DNA of 64,000 bases from Lepiota brunneoincarnata. Taxonomy: Eukaryota > Basidiomycota > Agaricomycetes > Agaricales > Agaricaceae. Where the stretch lies: contig JAEBUN010000013.1 of the NCBI GenBank assembly GCA_023014365.1, forward strand, positions 434,001 through 498,000. The letters run 5' to 3'. The translations under genes and the position numbers were made by a program. Shown piece after piece: positions 29,681 through 41,027 of this stretch (the first letter of the stretch is position 1; each line of letters starts with the position of its first letter). The notes under the pieces are model-generated. The model saw nothing but the letters and a program-made list of their open reading frames with translations. It did not search any database and was not told the origin of the DNA.

Positions 29681-31744
29681 AGGGTCTAAGGTGGGTTATC
29701 AGAAGAGGTTGGGAAGTGCACGCCACAGAAAATTCACTATATCTGATGCAGCTGAAGCATGATTCTGGTGATATCTCACTCACTAGCCATAAATTGATCA
29801 TCATCTGGAACTGGGTATTGTTGAAAGATGTGTGGGTATGCAAAGACTGATTAATGACTCCCCTGACCGCCATGTGAGCACGGCTTGGGTGATCAGACCA
29901 GCCATCATTCCTAGGTATCACCCGGAATTGGGTGATATACCAACGGTCCACCTGGTGGCTCGGTTCATAGCGAATGGACCAATTAACGCTATTCTGCTGC
30001 ACCTAGAGGCATGGATGTGTGAGCAAGAGTAGTAATTGAAACGTGTTTGGGTACAAACCAAATGATGATGTAGAATGTAATGATGCAAACATAGGCTCCA
30101 TGGGTTCCCCCTAGAAATTTCCAGTCAGCGGATGGGAGAGAGAATATGCAGGGAATAGGGCGTACAGTTGGTGGAGGTGATTTGAAAGTTGGCACATTGG
30201 GCAATGTGCACAACAACCGCGATCACCATAAACACCTGTTATCAAAGAAGATTATCTCAGACTCGTGATGAAATTCCGACTCTGTATGATGCCACTCACC
30301 TCATAGTATATTCCCTTTTCCACAACCACCCAGCGAGTCCAACAGCTCTGGCTTCAGGCACACCCACCGGATCAGAGTTGTTGAGACAGCAATTACTGTC
30401 CATACAATAGACAATACTGTCGAGTAAGATAATATAAGCGAGAGGGAACTGCGGGTGCCAGGTGTTGTGGTATTCAAGCCTGTGTGAGGGCTGTGAAGAC
30501 CGCCCATCCCTATTTCGCAACCATTCAATTTTTGACCCAACTATACGAATAACAAATGCCTTACATTTGAGCTGGGAAATGGTAAAGTTTTTGACTGTTG
30601 CCGGCCGAGGCGACCTGAAAAATTAAGGCTAGAGCCTGGGCAGCTTCCGAACATGCCATTAGCATCCGCCTACCCCTCAGTCGTGCCTGGCGATCGAAAG
30701 ATTGGGCCATGATATCAACGGGTTGAATGGTCATCAAAACACGCCCATGCCTAGTCCCTCGCCGTCATTTCCAAGATCAAAGGTACTAGGGAGTAGCTTT
30801 CATTTACCAGATGACTGGATAGTACGAGTAGGTGTGTGGCCTGAGTTACTGGCCATGTCTGGGGTCAGCATCCAGAAGTAGAATTTATTTATCAGGAGAA
30901 TGTTGTGACCCTTGGAACTTGACTTGGATCTGTGACTAAGTAAGAATAGGGTATTTTGCAGAGCCTACATATGTGGTGGAATATCGCCGATTCTTGTTTT
31001 AGGGGTACTCAAATTTCAGTTTCGAAGAGAGGGACCATGTGAAGAATAGGTGCTTCACACGCTAAGTCATCTCAATTCCCAGGCTTCAAGAATCTGTAAT
31101 TGATAGCAAGGAGGGAGTAGCTTCTGTTTTGAATATCTATGACCCATGTAAGGGTAGCAGCCCACCCCGTGGATTACTGGAGCTTGACAGGATACATTAC
31201 TAATCCAGTTTCTCGCTCGGAAATACTTCATTACTGGCAATACGGGTAGCATAAGGGAGCATGTTTATGGGACTGGGGAAGCTGTTCTATTACCAGCAAT
31301 TCCTACTAATCTGCGAACTTCAATGGTTGAAACGTCGGCTCTGTGTCCATGGCAGACTATCTTCTATGAGGAATGCTAAGTTAAGCCCAGACAATGCACG
31401 GATCTAGTCCCCAATGTCAACCGCACACCAGCTAAGCGATGTCTCAATCAGAAATTGCCATGTTCCACGATTATCCTCCTCCCACGACCTGTTTATACAT
31501 CATATCCTCCAAACATCTCATGGAAAGCTGGACACCTCACAGACCGCAGCGATGATGGCTCCTCCGCGGCACTTGTGGAGTTTATTGCAATCTCTGGACA
31601 GATCATGCTAGGGGGTCATATGCAGACACGTTGAAAGACATGTACAGATCGCAGACAAGGAAATTCTGTCCAATGGCTTCCCAGAAATGGATTGAACCAA
31701 GCTTTACAAACACCAGGGGGACCGTCAAGAAGAGTATTGGATCG

Positions 31745-31855
31745 ATTACAAGACCTCGCACCTTCGCAGCTTGCTGCCCTATCTTCGGAGATGGCTAGCC
31801 CGATGCTTAAGTAAGAATCTAGCTAAGGAATTACGCACAGACAGACAGACAGAAA
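31745..31855 (+). repeat. SINE-like fragment with CAGA tail
   Basis: The segment GACCTCGCACCTTCGCAGC, TTGCCCTATCTTC-like sequence and GATGCTTAAGTAAGAATCTAG ends in a run of CAGA units. A diverged copy of the first part lies at about 59180-59260, where it is preceded by GGTTCAATCCC, a near match to a tRNA-type B box. This suggests a tRNA-derived SINE remnant. I see no A box. Confidence 0.4.
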
Positions 31856-32090
31856 AGCCGTGGTGTAAAAGACTACTGCAGTAGGCCGGCCTCTCATCAG
31901 GCACCATACCGTGAGGGGTCCGAGTGGGAGGGATGCCCCAGGCCCGGCCCCCTATCCTAACTACCTGTATGGGGTCCCAGAGGCACCCCAGTGTGCTAGC
32001 CGGTCCGGCAGATCAATTAATATATTGATTCATACTCCCCCACAGCCATCCTAAGTTAGGTAGTCTAATTCTGTCGCTACATGAGCCAAG

Positions 32091-32148
32091 GCGGGTTAGG
32101 GCAGCGGTTAAGCCCTCTGATGAGCCCCTTCGCAAGGACGAAACCCGC
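32091..32148 (+). ncRNA. Hammerhead ribozyme motif, helix-III-open form
   Basis: The core CTGATGA (32117-32123) and GAAA (32140-32143) are both present. Helix III pairs GCGGGT (32091-32096) with ACCCGC (32143-32148), six pairs. Helix I pairs AGGGC (32098-32102) with GCCCT (32112-32116), five pairs, loop of nine. Helix II closes G32124-C32139 and two C-G pairs with one C-A mismatch at 32125/32138, where U-A is usual. The cleavage triplet is GUU, with the cut expected after U32097. It lies in the ~420-bp segment absent from the paralogous block near 14170. Activity is not shown. Confidence 0.7.
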
Positions 32149-32599
32149 ATAAGCCCCCCCATTTAGTCATACTGAATAAGTTGTATAAATAACATGGAGG
32201 GTACCGTAGCCCAATGTGTATTGATAATCATCGGCGCGCGGGAAGATTGCAGTGGTCAATATCAAACCCATATAGTGTATTATCCTTTTATCAATTACTT
32301 GATAGCGTGAGTCGGAGCTTAGAGATCCAACGACCTATGACCAAATCCATGAGTCCAGAAGATAGAATACAGGAAAGATACCAGACATGCCCCCTACGAG
32401 GCTATGCATTGTTCCTTCCAACAATCAAAGCAACAGCTATACACTGGGCCCAGCCACTAGATTAGCACATGTCGTGAACCCGAATAAATGATTGCGCTAA
32501 TCGATAGTTACAAAATTGAGTACGAGCCTAGTTCGGATAATGCGATTGGGGAGAATGGCCTTGCTATCGTAGCATCGGTGGGACCGATGTAATGAGTTG

Positions 32600-33180
32600 T
32601 AGTAACAGCTCTTGGCTACCGTTAATGTTGAATATGAGGGAAAGAACGTGTGATGCCGCGTACGCAAGTGCGGCCGTGTCCACACCAGTCACGTCCCGTT
32701 CTCGAAGTGTATATCCTGCACGATAAAAGCGCCTTAGAATTTCCTCCTCCAAAGAAATTGTGCGGTCTATAGATCACAAAACGGTTACAAGAAAGTGAAG
32801 AGTCTTGTAAAGCTTACAGCCTGGGTGAACGTAGATAATTGATGAAGGAGAGATTGATCATTGAAAAGAACTGGCTATGACGTGTATGGTTATGTCACCC
32901 ATCAACGGGTTTATACAAACAGTCGGAAATATCTGGCAGGAACCTCCTTGGTCCGTTGCACATTCTGGTTACCTCCGCTGATTTCGAGATACATATCACA
33001 GATCGAGATGTTCTGACAAAAGTTCTCCAAGATGAGGAAACTTGTTTCCTCATCAATGGATAAGTTATCGAAGCACCAGATGACCCTAATGATAAGAGGG
33101 TGGGGGCACTGTGGAATGGTTGGTGTACGAATCTGAAAGTGGAACGGCATGGGTGTCGCGCATGGACTTATTCGCAGTAT
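32600..33180 (-). other. Possible exons of an unidentified gene downstream of TPR-CHAT copy 1
   Basis: Three minus-strand pieces have protein-like composition: VIWCFDNLSIDEETSFLILE onward (about 32930-33080), NDQSLLHQLSTFTQA (about 32820-32865), and LEEEILRRFYRAGYTLRERD followed by VTGVDTAALAYAASHVLSLI (about 32600-32750). Between the last two is a possible 51-nt GT-AG intron (GTAAGC...CTATAG). I do not recognise the family and cannot fix a start or end. Confidence 0.3.
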
Positions 33181-33276
33181 CAAAAGTGTGTAAGGAGAAG
33201 CCGCTCATATTGTACACGAACATAGAAGAGGAACCACCCGTATCGTACAAAAACAGCAACGCAGTGATCATACCTC

Positions 33277-36200
33277 TCATACACCGTAATGCACGAAAGG
33301 GACCCAGAAGTCGAACAACTCATGACCCGATGTTCGCAGCTCCTTCACCGCTTCATCCAGCGCTCGTGCCGCTTGCTCGCTGTTGGGCTCTCCTCCAGAA
33401 AGGAGTTTCTGATAGACCCCCTCGGCAATTATCGGAGCCGCGTCGTCGGGCACAGACCACATCGTTCCAATCACACTCCGGTATCCTGCTCCCAACATCG
33501 CACCAGTAATATGTATTGCTTCATCTGAGGTCTTCTGGTCCCCAGTTGCCGTTTCGCATGCTGACAAAAATGCAAGGTCTGCGTTGATAAACGGCTTCGC
33601 AATGATGTCTGTGATTGTTAAACGGCGGTCATGCAGGGAGAAACCACTCCGTGTGGGCTCTTGCACGTCCTGCGCGGCGTGGCATGCCAAATGAACCCAA
33701 CTGCTGTTCGCCATGCGAGTCAGTACTTGCTCCCCTGTTGCCTGTTCATTGCGGAGCGCTTCGAATTTTAACCTAGAGTCCGCGGAGAACAGTTTTCCTA
33801 TCTTCATCAGTTCTGTCCCAGCACCCGGAAGCGAGCTTTGACCCGGCGTATTGGTCATGGCAATTCCAACAAATCGATTGAAAGGTTGCTGTTTTACCCC
33901 TCTCGCCTCCAGCAGTGCATTGACCGTCGGAGTGTACGATGAGACAACATAGTTAAATACCCCGTCTATCCCATCTGCGGCGCTGCGGAAAGCGGCATGG
34001 AGAGGAAGGAATGTAAGGGGACCAGTCGGACACCACCAAATGCGGGGAAGGTTTGGAAAAGAGCCGGACTCACGTTTCTGAAACTGGCGTCAGTGTATGC
34101 ATTCCACGATAGTGAGTAATCTTACCGTCAAGCCCAAACCTTGAAGGACAGGATATATTGTGCTCGAGAAAATGGTCCTCAGAATCTCTTCCATCATTGG
34201 CAAGCCGCCCAGTGGCCTTGGACCGCCGGCGCGATCCTCCCACCTTTGAGCTAGTCGGGAATTTGCGAGATATCTTCTCAGCGAACGCTGCATCTTCTCC
34301 ACATCCTCATAACGCAATTTTGTCAACGGGACGTGGAGGACGTTGTCTCTGCCTTGCTCAAGTATCAGTGCATCACAGCGGCGCTGATCGACATTGATGA
34401 CCACTACGGGACCAGAGCTGGCGGCGTGCTTCAGAATCGATATCTTTTTCGGAAGAAGGAAGTCTTCAAAGCCCGGAAGTGATCGGATTCTTTTCAGAAG
34501 CGAATCCCATTTCTCTGCAAGACGGTGGTGATGCTGGGTCTCTTCCTCGAGTGAGATCCTAACATCGTCGGCTGGTGTCATGGTGTGTCCTCGGGTGACT
34601 GCGCTCTGGAGCTGATGTGAGACCTGTGTGAACTCGTCGCAAATGTCTGGGTGGATGTTGGCGGAGATCGTGGACTGAAACTCGAAGAGCTGAGTAGCTG
34701 ATTCCAAACGACAGCACGGCCTTGTTCAAGCCATTCGAGTGCAAGCTCTGGATGGCCAACTTCAATGGCGTACGCAGCCGCTTCTCTCGGAATATTGCCG
34801 CGGTCCTTTAGTTGTGAATGACGGGTAGCGATGGGGTCTCCAATCCAAGCAACCTGTGGAAGGAGCTCGATAGCTTGACGGTATGCACCCAGGGCAGCAG
34901 GAGGATCGCGCTTGATTTCCAAGCGAGCCCATTGACGGGCTGCATAGGATCGGGTCATGGGTGAGCCAATGATAGAGGTGGCGGCGGACTGAAGATATGA
35001 AATTGCCTCCTGCAAATCGTCCAGCGACCCTGTATGATCAAAACGAGTCTCCAAAGCACCTCCGAGGTTGGAGAGCAATCCCGGTATGCTGGCATGTGCA
35101 TCTGGTGTGAGCGAAATTGCCTGCCGATAATATTCGATTGCCTTATCGATGTCATCGAGCGTCCCTGTGTGTCCAAAACGACTAAGGAACGCAGACCCAA
35201 GGGCGGTGAGCTGGCTTGGTTGGAGAGGGCTTCGATCTGGGGTGAGCAGCACAGCCTGCTGAGAATGTTTGATCGCCTCCTCGAGGTCACTCAGCATGCC
35301 CGTGAGCCTGAAGTGACTCAGGAATGCAATCGCGAGGTCATTGAGACATAGTGGTTTTTCGATGTGTTCATCTGTGGTGAGCGATACTGCCTGTTGATGA
35401 CTCTTGATCGCTTGCTCGAGGTCACTCGGTTCCTCTGTGCGTTCGAACCGATTCTGTAAAGAGTTGCCAAGGGTACTGAGCAGCGCTGGTTTATTGACAT
35501 TGTCATCTGGGATGAGCAACACCGCCTGCTGGGAATGTTTGATCGCCTCCTCAAGATCGCGCATCATCCCGGTGCGCTCAAACCTACGCCTAAGGGAACT
35601 CGCAAGGTTCAAGAGCAACAATGGTTTATTGCTGTGTCCATCGGGGGTGAGCGCCAACGCCTGCTGAAAATTCTTAATGGCATCCTCGAGGTCGCTCAGA
35701 ATCCCCGTATGTCTATACCGACTCCAGAAGGCAGTCCCGAGGTTATTGATCCGCACTAGTTTATCAGGGTATCCATCCGGAGTGAGCGACACCGCCTGCT
35801 GAAAATAGTTGAGTGATTCCTCGAGGTCACTGAGCATGCCTGTGCGTTCAAACAGACTGCCCAAGGAATCCCCGAGGTTGCTGAGGAATTTTGGTTTGTC
35901 GGCATGTTCGTCTGGGGTGAGCAGCACAGCCTGCTGAGAATGTTTGATCGCCTCCTCGAGGTCACTCGGCGTCCCCAGGCGCCCGTAACGACTCTCCAAG
36001 CAAGCCGCAAGGTTGCTGAGCCGCCCTGGTTTCTTGGGGTGTCCATCCGGGGTGAGTGCCACCGCACGCTGTTGACTCTTAATTGCCTCCTCCAGGTCGC
36101 TCAGTGCCCCTGTGTGTTCAAACCGGCTCTCGAAGGAATTCCCGAGGTTGTTGAGCCGTGCGGGTTTGTCAACATGTCCATCTGGGGAGAGCGACACCGC

Positions 36201-37026
36201 CTGTTGTTTGATTTTGATCGCCTCATCAAGATCGCTCAGCATCCCTGTATATTCAAACCGACTCTGAAGGGAAATCCCAAGGTTGTTGAGCCACGATGGT
36301 TTGTTGGCATGTCCATCCGGGGTGAGTAAAACTGCCTGCTGTTCATTGTTGATCGCCTCCTCGAGGTCGCTCAGTTTCCCAGTGCGTTTAAATAAATTAT
36401 GGAAGGACTTTCCAAGGTTGCCGAGCCACGTCGGTTTGTCAGCATGACCAGCGGGGGCGAGCAACACCGCCTGCTGAAAATGCTTGATTGCTTCCTCGAC
36501 GTCGCACAGCGCCCCTGTGCATTGAAACTGGTTCTGAAGGGACAACCCGAGGTTGTTGAGCCACACTGGCTTATCAGCATGTCTAGTCTGGGGTGAGTAG
36601 CACCGCTTGTCGATTATTGTCGACTGCCTTTTCGAGGTCGCTTAGCAGCCCTGTGCGCTCGAAGAGACTCTGGAATGACATTCCAAGGTTGCTGAACAAA
36701 ATTGGCTTGGCGGGATTACTATCTGGGATGAGCGATATAGCGTGTTCCTGATTCTTGATTGCCTCCTCGAGGTCGCTCAACACTCCGGTGCGCTTGAACC
36801 GACTCTCAAAGGAAGCGCCGAGATTATTGAACCACCCTGGCTTGTCCTCGTGTCCGTCTGGGGTGAGTAAGACCGCCTGCTGGAAATTCTCGATCGCCTT
36901 GTCGATGTCGCTCAGCATCCCTGTGCGTCCAAACCGATCATAGGAGGTGCCCCCAGCAACGCCAAGCTCCCATGCTTTGTCTGGGTCGTACTGATTTTCT
37001 TTGGGCGTCGTGACAATATGCGCCAT
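33277..37026 (-). CDS. TPR-CHAT protein, copy 1 (frames broken by inserted bases)
   Basis: It starts MAHIVTTPKENQYDPDKAWE at 37026. About fifteen 45-aa TPR-like repeats follow (type LSDLEEAIKHSQQAVLLTPD). Next come a helical region (LALEWLEQGRAVVWNQLL) and a CHAT domain in the last exon: PRIWWCPTGPLTFLPLHAA, SSWVHLACHAAQD with the candidate catalytic His, LAFLSACETATGDQ with the candidate Cys, and a conserved end FWVPFVHYGV. One phase-0 intron precedes CHAT. Relative to copy 2 there are three single-base insertions, near 36586, 34690 and 34660, each shifting the frame. About 1230 codons if these are discounted. CHAT domains are caspase-like; substrate unknown. Confidence 0.85.
34078..34124 (-). 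other. Intron before the CHAT exon, TPR-CHAT copy 1
   Basis: 47 nt, GTAAGA...TTCAG, between GLGLT and KRESGSFPNLPRIWW. CACTGACG resembles a branch site. Its position and phase (0) are the same in all five copies. Confidence 0.8.
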
Positions 37027-37043
37027 AACCTTCAATGTGTTCA

Positions 37044-37098
37044 CTGACGCACGTCAGACAGGGCGATCACTCTGATGAGATGCGTGTCATTGCTATAC
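37044..37098 (-). other. Putative 5'-UTR intron, TPR-CHAT copy 1
   Basis: 55 nt, GTATAGCAA...CTGACGTGCGTCAG, 17 nt upstream of the ATG. Copies 2 and 3 have introns of exactly 55 nt at the same place and copy 4 one of 63 nt, which supports both the intron and the start codon. Confidence 0.6.
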
Positions 37099-38598
37099 CT
37101 GATGCAAGTCAGACAAGTTAAACTAGGCAGACAGTCAGCAGGTGAGTAAAGTGAGAGCGAACATTACACACTCAATATACTATGCAGGGTAGGCGAAGGC
37201 CTTGCAATGAGCGATTTGACACATGAGGAGTTCCCCCACATAGGGTATATTTGGGCAACCGTCAGTCATAGCTTGGAGTATAGATACAGACTATACGCCC
37301 AGCTAGTCAAAAATCTTCCATCACGAGGTATAGATAGTACGTGTGATTCTGTTGGGGATGACTATCTGGGCTAAAGAATCACTATCGGAGCGAGAGTGCC
37401 GAACGGACTTGGGAACAAAACCCGGAATAGCCTTGCTGGATGAAACCCAAGAGATATAGGAAGTCTCAGCAGGCGCAATGGAGCGAAGGTGGACGTGTCC
37501 CGAGAATAGGGGACAAGTCTTTACGGGTTCCTTTATTAGCGCGGAGGCCAAAGTGACGAGATAATGGCGGGAGCCGAGCTGTGGGTATGGAGGTGGGAAG
37601 TATAGAAGAGTGAGACAGAAGGAGCGTGGGGGAATGATTGGGGCTACGGTACTGATGGATCCAAGTAGGTCCGAGTGGATCCAAGAGGAGGAAATATGCA
37701 GTTACTACAGAGGCACAGAGCGGGGAGTGAACAAGCATATTAGTGTCATGGTTGAGGCACGCAGTCTGCTGTGGGACCTGTCCCTAACAAAAGTTCGGTG
37801 AAGGGGTTCCTTCGTCGGTGGGCAACGAGTTGGGGCACCCATGAGATGCCGAAACCATGTTGACACGAGAGCTCTATTTCGATAGGTGCCGGAGCCAGTT
37901 GCTGATAATCAAAGAACAGACAAGGGTGCCGAGTCCCGATAAAGGTTACTTGGAGCACAAATCAGTCAGCATGTGACCTAGTTATGCTTGGAGGGACCAG
38001 CAGGAAAGTCGGGCGAACATTACTGTGGATAGCGCGGTTGGAAGATAGACCCTGAGGAATGGAAAACTTTGTCGTAATGGTCATGTGATACGAATGGGCA
38101 AGAGTTCATGCACGGTTTTTCTGTTGAGTAACTCACCATTGAAGTCAAAGCGCTGAAGTGTTGAACGTCGAGGCCCGAGGCCTGAAGCTTGAGGTGCGAC
38201 GCATTCAATTTCCACAGGAGCACTCCACACACTCCCCTCCCCATTTAGATATGAGCCGACAACAGGCTCTGAAATATGCACAACCATCGCCGGTGGACCA
38301 TAGGTGTGACCGCCAGTCCCTGCTCAACGACCCACCTCTTCACTGTCTACAATCGGGTCTCAAGCTATTGTACAATAGTGGACCTCACACTGCCGACCTT
38401 GAACTCGTAATATTTTTCGCCTCCAACTAGAAACTGCTTGCGGCACGGGGTCGCAAAGGACATCACATCCCAAAGCTGCAATTTGGTTCCAAACCTCCCT
38501 GGCAGCTCCAGCTAAGGCAGAACTTGCTTAACGGAAAGTCGCCATTCTCGAGGACACACCTACAATTTGTTGCCGGAGGAGGATAATCTGAGCAGTCG

Positions 38599-39096
38599 AT
38601 GGGGGACAAGTCGAGTTATGTAGACAAGTGTCCCAGAAGGCAAAGAAAGGTAAGACGCGGCTTATTTATCCCCTCTGTTATCCCCTTACAAGACCCCAGA
38701 GCCACGGAAGAAGAGGTAACACAGCGCGCCCACCATCTTATGGACGGAACTACTCTTTGCCTCCCAACAGCAACTTGCCAGAGTCATCGACCAGCGTTCA
38801 CCTTCCCCAGCGCCCATCGGTTTCCTGGAGGTAACAAGCCCATCGACAAAGAGCACAAATGGAATTTGCAGATGATGCCATACACAAGGACTCACCCCAT
38901 CGCTCATCACGCCGTGGAGATGCAAACCCAGGGCCAGATAGTTCAAAAGCTTCTGCCGTGAGCTGGAAGGAAGAAGCTGTGGGAGGGACATCAACAGGTT
39001 GCTAGTCTGGAGGAAACGGGAGGCGAGCAGGAATCCAGTCCTCGTCTCCCTTGCCAATTCTGCTGAGTGCATGATCCAGCAGTCCTCCGCGGACAT
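38599..39096. other. Conserved unassigned ORF region in the TPR-CHAT spacer
   Basis: The + frame (from 38599) and the one at 45668 share DKC, RQ-KVR, LFIPSV-PL-DPRA, EEV, RA and LMD. On the other strand, VDGLVTSRKPMGAGEGERW (near 38820-38880) matches VDGLVTSRNPMGTGKGEHW (near 45860-45920). Only one strand can be the true frame, and I cannot decide which. The nucleotide conservation may simply reflect recent duplication. Confidence 0.3.
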
Positions 39097-40096
39097 ATAT
39101 GGTCATACTCGAAGTTGAGTATTTCCTGACTGTGATGACACGGACCTTTATCTCCCCCAATGCAAGCTACCTCCCTCTTCCAGTTTCTCATCCAAAAGTC
39201 AATTCTGGCCCAATTTGAGCTCCGCTCTCCTTCCACCACCGCGCTGGACGACCTGTGCCCCCTGAGGGTTTGTGCACGTGGATCAGCACCCTCTTCATCA
39301 ACACTCGGTCTCTATCCACCAGGGAAAACTCCCTAACATATTGCCGAGTCAGGCAATGACCTTTGGAGGGGCCCGCTGGGACAGCGAACAGCTTCTAATG
39401 GACTAGGCGATGAAGCCACCCCTCCTAACTCGGCGCTCTATTCTCAGGGACCCTCCCACCCCCGACCATTCACATCATCCTAGCCCCACACCCCCTCCCC
39501 CCCGCAATTTCCGCTCAATACTGGTACCAAATGTTGAACCACCTTAGTATCGCCATCGGCACCCTCATTCTTAGCTACTCACCTACTGCGGCTCGGAAGA
39601 CGAAACCGAAGATGAAGCTGCAAGACTTGATGCTACACACAGACAGAACATGTCTTTAATGGCAGCAGTGTTGGCATTAGTGTTGGCGATGGTTGGGATA
39701 CTGTTCCATTCGGGGCATCTGGCTACACCGATGGCTGGGTGTAATTGGGGGTGTCGGATAATGGCAGTGCCAGGGTTGACACGTTGTAGGGTGGTCTCAT
39801 TGTTGGTGACGCGCTTGTCAGGTTGGAGGTGTTGGGCGTGGTCAGTAGTTGTGAAGGGTGCTGGATATTGTGTGGTGTATATACGAAATTGAAGGCTGGC
39901 GAGGGAGGAGGGTATGTATGAAGGTAAAGATTTTGCACATTGCTGGCTATGTGACAATGTCACGTGCCCACCCTCGCGCAAAAAAACAAGTTCGTCTCCT
40001 TGACCTCGGAGAGCGTGTGTCTGTGTATGTATGTGCGTGGAGTAAGAATAGAAGATAATAAAATAGGAGGTTTGAGACGAGACTAGCAAGATGTTG

Positions 40097-40824
40097 TAGA
40101 GGTGGGCGAGTTGCTGCTCATGTAGGGCCACCTACTCGCCACCTCTTTGTGCTGTGACGAGCCCGGAACGAACCTCGGATCAAAAACATGGGAGCGCCCA
40201 TGCCTAAGGGACATCACCATTCGGCAACCTCCCCGTCTCATTTGCAGCCTCATATGCTCGCAAATAGATACATTTTCTTTCCATTCCTATGCCTTCCCCT
40301 CGGCGTGATCATCGGTTCAATTTCACCCTCTCTTATGGGACCCCCTCTGCCTCGCAAACCATTTCTTTTGCCTCCCGCTTTCAACCCCCTAATCCTTCCC
40401 TCACGTAGCTGTAGAATTTTCCCCATTTTCTCCTGTTTCACCTTCTCCGCCTCCCAGATTTATTCTAGCCCTCATTACCTCGCATTTTCCTATATTTCAC
40501 GGGCATAGGAAAGAGTCATCTATTGTAGCAACGCCTGTACATAAAGAAAAGCCTCCGAGACTCGTTCTGCACTCGATGCACGACACAAGCTCCCGTCGAC
40601 CCCCCCCCCCCCCCCAATATTTTTTGCTTTTGACGACGACTTCTTTGATTTTGACGCCCAGTGGCTGTTTTGCCGATCACCCTTGCTTGTTTCATTGTGT
40701 TTTGCATTGTTTCGCTTCGCCTTGTTTCGGTGCGATTCGTCTGTAGAAGGGTCCGCTACTCTTCAACGTAGTGAGCCACGAGCTCCGTGGTGAGGTCATC
40801 CTCTTCGTTAGCAGCCAAGATGTC
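40097..40824 (-). mobile_element. hAT-like element remnant, 3' part
   Basis: At 40097 the sequence TAGAGGTGGGCGAG resembles a hAT terminus and forms a ~50-bp hairpin with CTCGCCACCTCT nearby. The minus-strand end of a possible transposase (DILAANEEDDLTTELVAHYV, stop at 40756) lies at 40756-40824. The related piece 46640-47285 is in the opposite orientation and ends GCCCACCTCTA at about 47280. No full transposase and no paired target duplication were found. Confidence 0.35.
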
Positions 40825-41027
40825 TAATAACCTAAGTACAAGGGTAGCTAGTTAAACACCTAAAGGACGTGGAGTAGAAACTACTAGAAACTTAATAATG
40901 ATGGGCGCGATACCTGGCGTAGCCGGAAAGCGGTCCCCATAAAGGAGAAGCTATTCATACTGTACACAAAACATACAAGAGAAACCAACCGCATCGTACA
41001 AATGCCAAAATGCAGTAATTGTATCTG

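Larger units (their letters stand above)
29730..32600. repeat. Segmental duplication, copy 2 (partner 12590-14581)
   Basis: It is colinear with 12590-14581 except for an extra segment of about 420 bp at 31742-32170. There is no intact gene. Short frames such as the one ending at 30301 and the ones around 31100 are not conserved in the other copy. Confidence 0.75.
37099..41027. other. Spacer between TPR-CHAT copies 1 and 2
   Basis: The part 37740-39310 is homologous to 45090-46400 and more weakly to 52330-53340 and 58900-59270. A + strand frame at 38599-38961 (LFIPSV.PL.DPRA...) and a minus-strand frame at 38686-39096 (IPFVLFVDGLVTSRKPMGAG) both have counterparts in the next spacer. The part 39440-40096 shows only low-complexity frames. 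A hAT-like remnant lies at 40097-40824, with a run of about 15 C near 40600. No established gene. Confidence 0.5.

Noticed and set aside
31870..31905. CTGATGAG on the minus strand near the hammerhead, as an antisense ribozyme
   Set aside because: The GAAA part is missing; only an unrelated CTACTGCAGTAG palindrome follows.
39583..40131. 182-codon minus frame in the first spacer
   Set aside because: Low complexity, no counterpart in the other spacers, no domain.
40188..40508. 106-codon + frame rich in Pro and Phe
   Set aside because: Pyrimidine-rich DNA yields this composition; it lies in a probable transposon remnant and is not conserved.
40600..40615. Poly-C run of about 15 as a functional element
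   Set aside because: A simple homopolymer, prone to sequencing error, with no supporting context.
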